Assembly (NCBI RefSeq): GCF_905220565.1
Contig: NC_059405.1
Location: forward strand, 16,012,081-16,076,080
Direction: 5' to 3'
Length of the DNA: 64,000 bases
Source: Melitaea cinxia
Lineage: Eukaryota > Arthropoda > Insecta > Lepidoptera > Nymphalidae
Shown: one piece after another, positions 55,001-61,000 of the stretch
How positions within the stretch are numbered: the stretch's first letter is position 1
Layout of the letters: every line of letters begins with the position of its first letter
Notes under the pieces: generated by a model
Told to the model about the DNA's origin: nothing
The model's database searches: none
Seen by the model: the letters and a program-made list of their open reading frames with translations, nothing else
Position numbers and translations under genes: made by a program

Positions 55001-58000
55001 GTCTTTTTCTTAATGTGATCTAGTCAAATAATAAACTTATTATTTAACTTATAATATTTTAGTTGTAAAAGCGATTGTAACTTAGAGACATACAAAAAAT
55101 TTCTAGAAAAGGTCGAATCAAAATTTTTATCGACTTCCTTCAGTTTTATCGCCGATCTCAATTATTACAATAAGCGTTTCACACTCAGTGCCCAGTGTTT
55201 GCATGTGTAAGTACCAAGATATCGAAACTAACAAACTAATATTGGAATAATAAAAGCACGGGCATTATGAGCCTGTGAATATATATTATTATAAAAAAAA
55301 AATAAAAAAAAAAATATCGAACCAGTGCTGTGATCATTATTCAATTTGTAATTAAATTCCGCAGTGGAGCAGCGTGGTGGGTTAAACTCCATCTAATATT
55401 TTAGTTATTGGTTATAAAGAAATTCTAGTCTTACCTCCACCAATAAAACTGGTACTCTGACAGTGTGTTCAATCTCGAACGTCACACGAACTACTGGCAC
55501 GTTAACTTGGAACGTCTCCGTCGGTTTCACGCTCGGGTACTTCGGCTGGATGTAACTGTCTTCAGAAAGGAATCCAACATACGGTGTTATTTTCTTTGGA
55601 GACCAGAGATCTTCGTCAGCTTTCTCCGCTTTAGGATTATACGTGGCAAAGTTGAAAGTATCTTTTTCATCAGGTATCGTCAGTTCGGCTGTTATTTCTT
55701 CGACAATATCTGGAAATCATGTTCAACAAAGCCTATATTAACATTATTTTTGTTTAAATATCAATAAGTGTCATTAAAGATGTAATTTAGCTATACTGTC
55801 AAAAAAAATGGGAAAGTAAGTAGTTTTTTTTTAATATCCTAAAAAAGGACTGCTTACTCAATAAGTAAGTTCCTTAACCATTTGTCCTATAAAGTGAATA
55901 ACGTTGGATATTCTACAAATTTAAAATACTGAAAAAATATACTACCCTACAAAGAAAAAAGTTTTTTGTTCGATGGCGAAAATGTTACTAAAAGTGCTTT
56001 AAAACATGACTAAGCTTCAATTTATGTAAAAAGGAAAGGTGATTAGTTTTGTAGACTTAAATTTAGAATTGATATTTATTAATACGACAATAATTGTTGA
56101 AACTGTTCCGATCCTAGTATTATGATCTCTGTAATATATAATTCGTATTTTGAATTAGGCTTTATATTTAAATGACTATTATAATAACTTGTAACTTACC
56201 CATAACAGTATGCACAGTTGTCGCAGCTATGTGAAGATCGATTTCAGACACAGACAAGCGAACAATCACGCCTTCCTCTATATTTTTGAAACTTTTAGAA
56301 AATTCCAAATCACATGGCTTTATCACCAACTGGGGCGGCAGGTTCTTTAGCTTGGATTGTAGTTTGGACATAACTTGGAGTCCAGCCAATGATACGACCA
56401 AAGTTTCGGTGTTTGAGTGACAGGAGTAGTCGATGAGAAGTTCAGTCCTCAGAAGTAAAGCATGACCCTCAGTTTTCATGAGGTCTGTGAAGAACATCAC
56501 TTCTGGCTGACGACACTGAACTGATATTGATAGACTTGGCATATCTTCTGATAAAGATGTGGCTGAAAAGATAATAATTAAAATAAAATTAGTTAAAATA
56601 TTACTAGACATGTCTGTTTATCTAGACGTGTCGTGTTGTAGATGTGATTACTATTTAGTAGTATAAGGCATAGCATAATGTTGTATTTACTTTTGTATTT
56701 TCTAATATTACAATAATTAGTCGAACCGATTTGATTGATCGATTGATTTTAGATTGAATTATAAAATAAAACTTTATAATATAAGTTAAACATCTAAAAG
56801 TACACGAACCTGCAGAATAATAGCCGCTGGTAGAGTCATTAGAACTCGGTAACCGCACCGGTCTGTTGTTGTTACCTCGCGTCGGTGCATCGCCCACGTA
56901 TCCATGATTAATTACTCCGCCTTCCATTGTTTTATCTCCTGGATAAAACATTACATTATTATCATAGATCAAGTAAAAAAAGGTAGATAGCGCACCTAGA
57001 ACAGAAAACTGAAGCCACTTTTTTAAAGATGTGTGAGTGAGTGAAGTGTTGACACCTTTTAAAAAAAGTCCCTAAAATTTTTATTAAACAATTAATTTAA
57101 TATAGGTAAAATGGGTATGTGAAAATAAAAACCTGTTTATAGTTTTAAATAAATTTACTAAAAATAAAACAAAAAATCGGTAGAATAATAAAAAAATATA
57201 TTCGTAAGATAATCGTATGAATGGACACTTCCTATCCCCTCTGTTTATCTCTTTTCAGTTTGCAGTCGGGTTTTTTTAACTATTTTTCTTAAACCTAGAA
57301 TCCTTTATGTTGTATAAGTTTTTAAAATTTTTGTCGCTTAGAACTCAGAGTCATCGTCATTGTTTGCATTTCACTAATATGATGTAGTTTATGTTCAAAT
57401 ATTTTTCAATCACTAATCGTATTAAATTGACTTTATGCGCATGGCCAGCATAATCGTGGTCATTTTCTCAGTCTTACAGCCGCTACCCATTCACCTCTTA
57501 TTAAAATATTCGTTGGAAACCTAAAACCATGAAATTTGATAGTAAAATATGGGTACCTAGTTTACCTACTCAAAAATTGTAAAAAGTTAAAACATAAAAC
57601 AAACGAGTTAATAATTCATAAATATATTTTGATTTTTTTATTTTCAATTTATGTAACATAAAATAACACGAGAAAAAAAAACAGCAACTATGTCTACTTT
57701 TTACTTAATTATTTTTCTGATTGCGTACAAATTACTTACCCACATTTTGGGGTATTGAAAAAAAGAACTACTGGCAACACTCCCGTGGTACGTCATTTCG
57801 TGACATTGAAATTATAAGTTCCGAATAACCTCAATATTATTTTGGAATAACAATAAATTTAAAGTTTTATATGTACTTACGTGTGAAACGATATTCCTTC
57901 AGATTTTTTGTTTACTTTGGTACTGTTTTTGCACCATTTAATCACACAAGACGGCATTTTATAAGCAAAATTACTGTATGAAGCCTCGTGACATACTAAC

Positions 58001-61000
58001 GAAAATGAGCGTAGTTTGATGCATATGTGTGCGTGAGCGCGTGTATTTACTTGAAGGAGCCGAGTTTTGTGGCTTCACTAACAACAAAGGCCGCGCATTA
58101 TCTACGTTTTTTTTACTATATCTATGATTATTATACAAAAATTATATCTTTATCTACTTAGCATGTTAGTCTTAAAGCGCTTCATCCACGACATAATATT
58201 GTTAATAAACTGCAAAATGTCTTTTTAGAACATTATAGAAGCCAAAGATTTGAAGTTTGTTCTTATTTATAAAAAATAATTCAAGTATCTGTGTTCAAAT
58301 TGGAAATTGTCTACCCGAGAAATGAGGAAATACCTCGACCTTACGGAAGATTACAGCTATAAAATACTGCTTTCCACTGCTACCAAGCAGTGTTGTGTTC
58401 TGTGGTGAGTAAGGTGACCTCCTCCTGGGGAGAAGGGGGCGTAAGGTCCACTACACGCTTGCGACGCTTCCGGTGATGCAGGTAATCACTTACCATCAGG
58501 TGAGCCGTACGTGCGTTTGCCGACCTAGTTGTACTTCCGCAATATATATTTTTTAATTTATTTAGTGATCCACAAGGAAACGGGGTGTCGTGCAGCAGCA
58601 GCGGCCACTGACCCGGCAAGGCGCCCAGCACGCTGCGCGCCAGCCGCAACAGGAAGGGCAGCGCCAGGTTGAGGCGCGTGCGCTCCAGGCGCACGTCCAG
58701 CGTGGCGGCGCGCGCCGAGCGCCGCAGCGCCGCCTCCAGCAGCGCCGGCCGCGCCACCGAGATGCCGCCGCCGGCGCGCCGCCCGCCGCCCTGGGACTCG
58801 AATATCCTGCCCGGCACAACCGCGACTATAAGCACTGACTGGGACTGGATATCTTGAACGGTAGCGCCGTAATTAGCGACACTTTCTGTAACTGGAGTGT
58901 TTTGAACGAGTACCGTGATTAGAAACACGCTATGGTCACTGGCAACTGCTGCTTTGCTGAAATATCGGGAGACGAAAAACGAAAATGACGTTGAGTCCCG
59001 TACAAATAAGTATCGAAAATGTTTTGTCATGGCAAAACTTCTGAATGAATTTATAAAATAAAAGAGATTAGAAAATAAATCAGTAAAACCTAGTAAATAT
59101 TACGAACAATTGAATAATTTTTACCTTCTTATAACAACCGTGGAATCAGGTCGTATATCCTCAATCAGTAGACTTTGCAGGCTGGCTTTGACCTCGATGC
59201 TACTGTCTGAGTAATAATCGAAGTGCACGTTCGCTTCTCCAGCTGTGATCTTCGCTAGACCGTGGTTCAAGTCCCGTACTGGTGAACTGAGGACTTCATC
59301 CATATCTGAGAAGAGTTTTAGTTCTACGCCTTCCAGAGTGTACCTGATAAATAAAACCAAACGAAAATTAAAAACTGAATATCTGGTAATTAATTGGAAG
59401 ACGACGACCGCTCTGGTGTAGTGGTGCGTGTCGGCGGCGCTTAAAGACCGACGGTCTCGAATTCGATTTCCGCTCTGAGTGGATGTTTGTGTTTAAACAA
59501 ATATTTGTGTCCAGTCTTGATTGTTAGTTCTTGTGGCTCCACCGTCCTCGTGGAGTCCACCGCCCTTGTCCACCGTGCCTCGGGGAGCACGTTAAGCAGT
59601 CAGTCCCGGTTGCTATCGTGTACACCTGATGGTGATCGTTACTCATAGTAGAGAATATATCCGCCAACTCGCAGAGGAGTAGGGTGGATTAAGCTCTGAT
59701 CCTTCTCCTACAGGAAAAGAGGCCTGGGAGAGACCCAGCAGTGGGCTATTACAGGCTGAAGTAAAATTAGAAGAAAGACTTATAGTTAAAAAGAGTTTTA
59801 GTAAAAAAAAATCTAATAACTGCTCAATACGGTTATAAGCATAAAAAGTTATAAAATAAATGTATACTGTTATATGGAATTTACCTAAACATAGATTCCT
59901 TCCTCACAGGATCGCCTTGAGCGAAGAACGCTTGCAGTTTCTTAACTGTCACTTCGGATGATGCTATTTCTACTGGAGATGTTGGAACTATGGTACCTGC
60001 AATTAAAGGGTTATCTTAATTGTTATCTTACAAACATATACGCTATATTTTGGTATTTTTATGCTGAAGACAAAAATAAAAATATATATTAATAAGTTCC
60101 AGTTTACGAGATTTTTGTATTAAAAAAAAAAGACTTATTTTCCCAGTGCACTGGTCAAACTGGTTATGTACCATTCACACGTGGCAGAGTGTATTTGGAC
60201 CTTTTTGCGTACATTACATAGGCTAAAACACCTGATAGTGTTCTTTCGGAATGGTAGAAAGTTCTCGAATAAAAAACTTCGGACTTCTTGCTAAAAGCTT
60301 TTTTGCACCTCTGTCGCATTCTACTCGGCTAAGATATAGGAGTATAATTTTTAGCAAGATTGTATCTATATAATATTGCCCTACCAATATAATGCCCTTC
60401 ACTGAGGTTATCACTCCACACCGCCAGTACTGTAGCCAAGTCCTTTTGACCAAGATTGATTGTCACCACGTCCATGACCACATCTGCTTCGCATAATAGC
60501 AAATCCCTGTATACAGTGGAACTAGCCACTTGTGTGTAGCCAACTGCGCGTTTTAAATCGCAACGTACAGAGATTGGCTCTAAAATTGGTTCCTGTAAGA
60601 AATATATAAAAATAAAATAACCAATCTGCCGGGCATTTATATGGCAATTGCAGTGTGATTATAAAAATTGTACAATTATTATGTATAAATTGGTGAAATA
60701 AAAATTAATAAATTATTTTCAAGTGCTGAAATAGCGAACGCTCTAAATACCTTACATCATGTTTTTAAAATTTAAAATAAAGATAAAATTTGATCCACGG
60801 AGAATTTTTTTTCATTTTAACATTTCCAAAAAGTTATTGCTCTAATTTTTAATTTACCTGAACTTCCAAAGTACCAGCGAGGGTCATCACCGCTCTCGAC
60901 AGGGTGATGTTGACGAGTTTGATAAGAACATTATCAATTACGGGACTGTACACCGGGGTGGTTGACTCAATGCTAGCGTTAACTGTTTTGAAGAAGTTCT

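Noticed and set aside
57740..57770. 31-nt micro-exon completing the THAP reading
   Set aside because: Phase and a good donor fit, but the encoded SSFFQYPKMW does not match the THAP pattern after GISFH and the acceptor is weak; left as a note only.
58513..58612. Continuation of Vps13 exon 7 to the donor-like CCTT|GTGGAT
   Set aside because: Joining there to the next exon would create a TGA stop; the GTCAGT donor at 58612 keeps phase.
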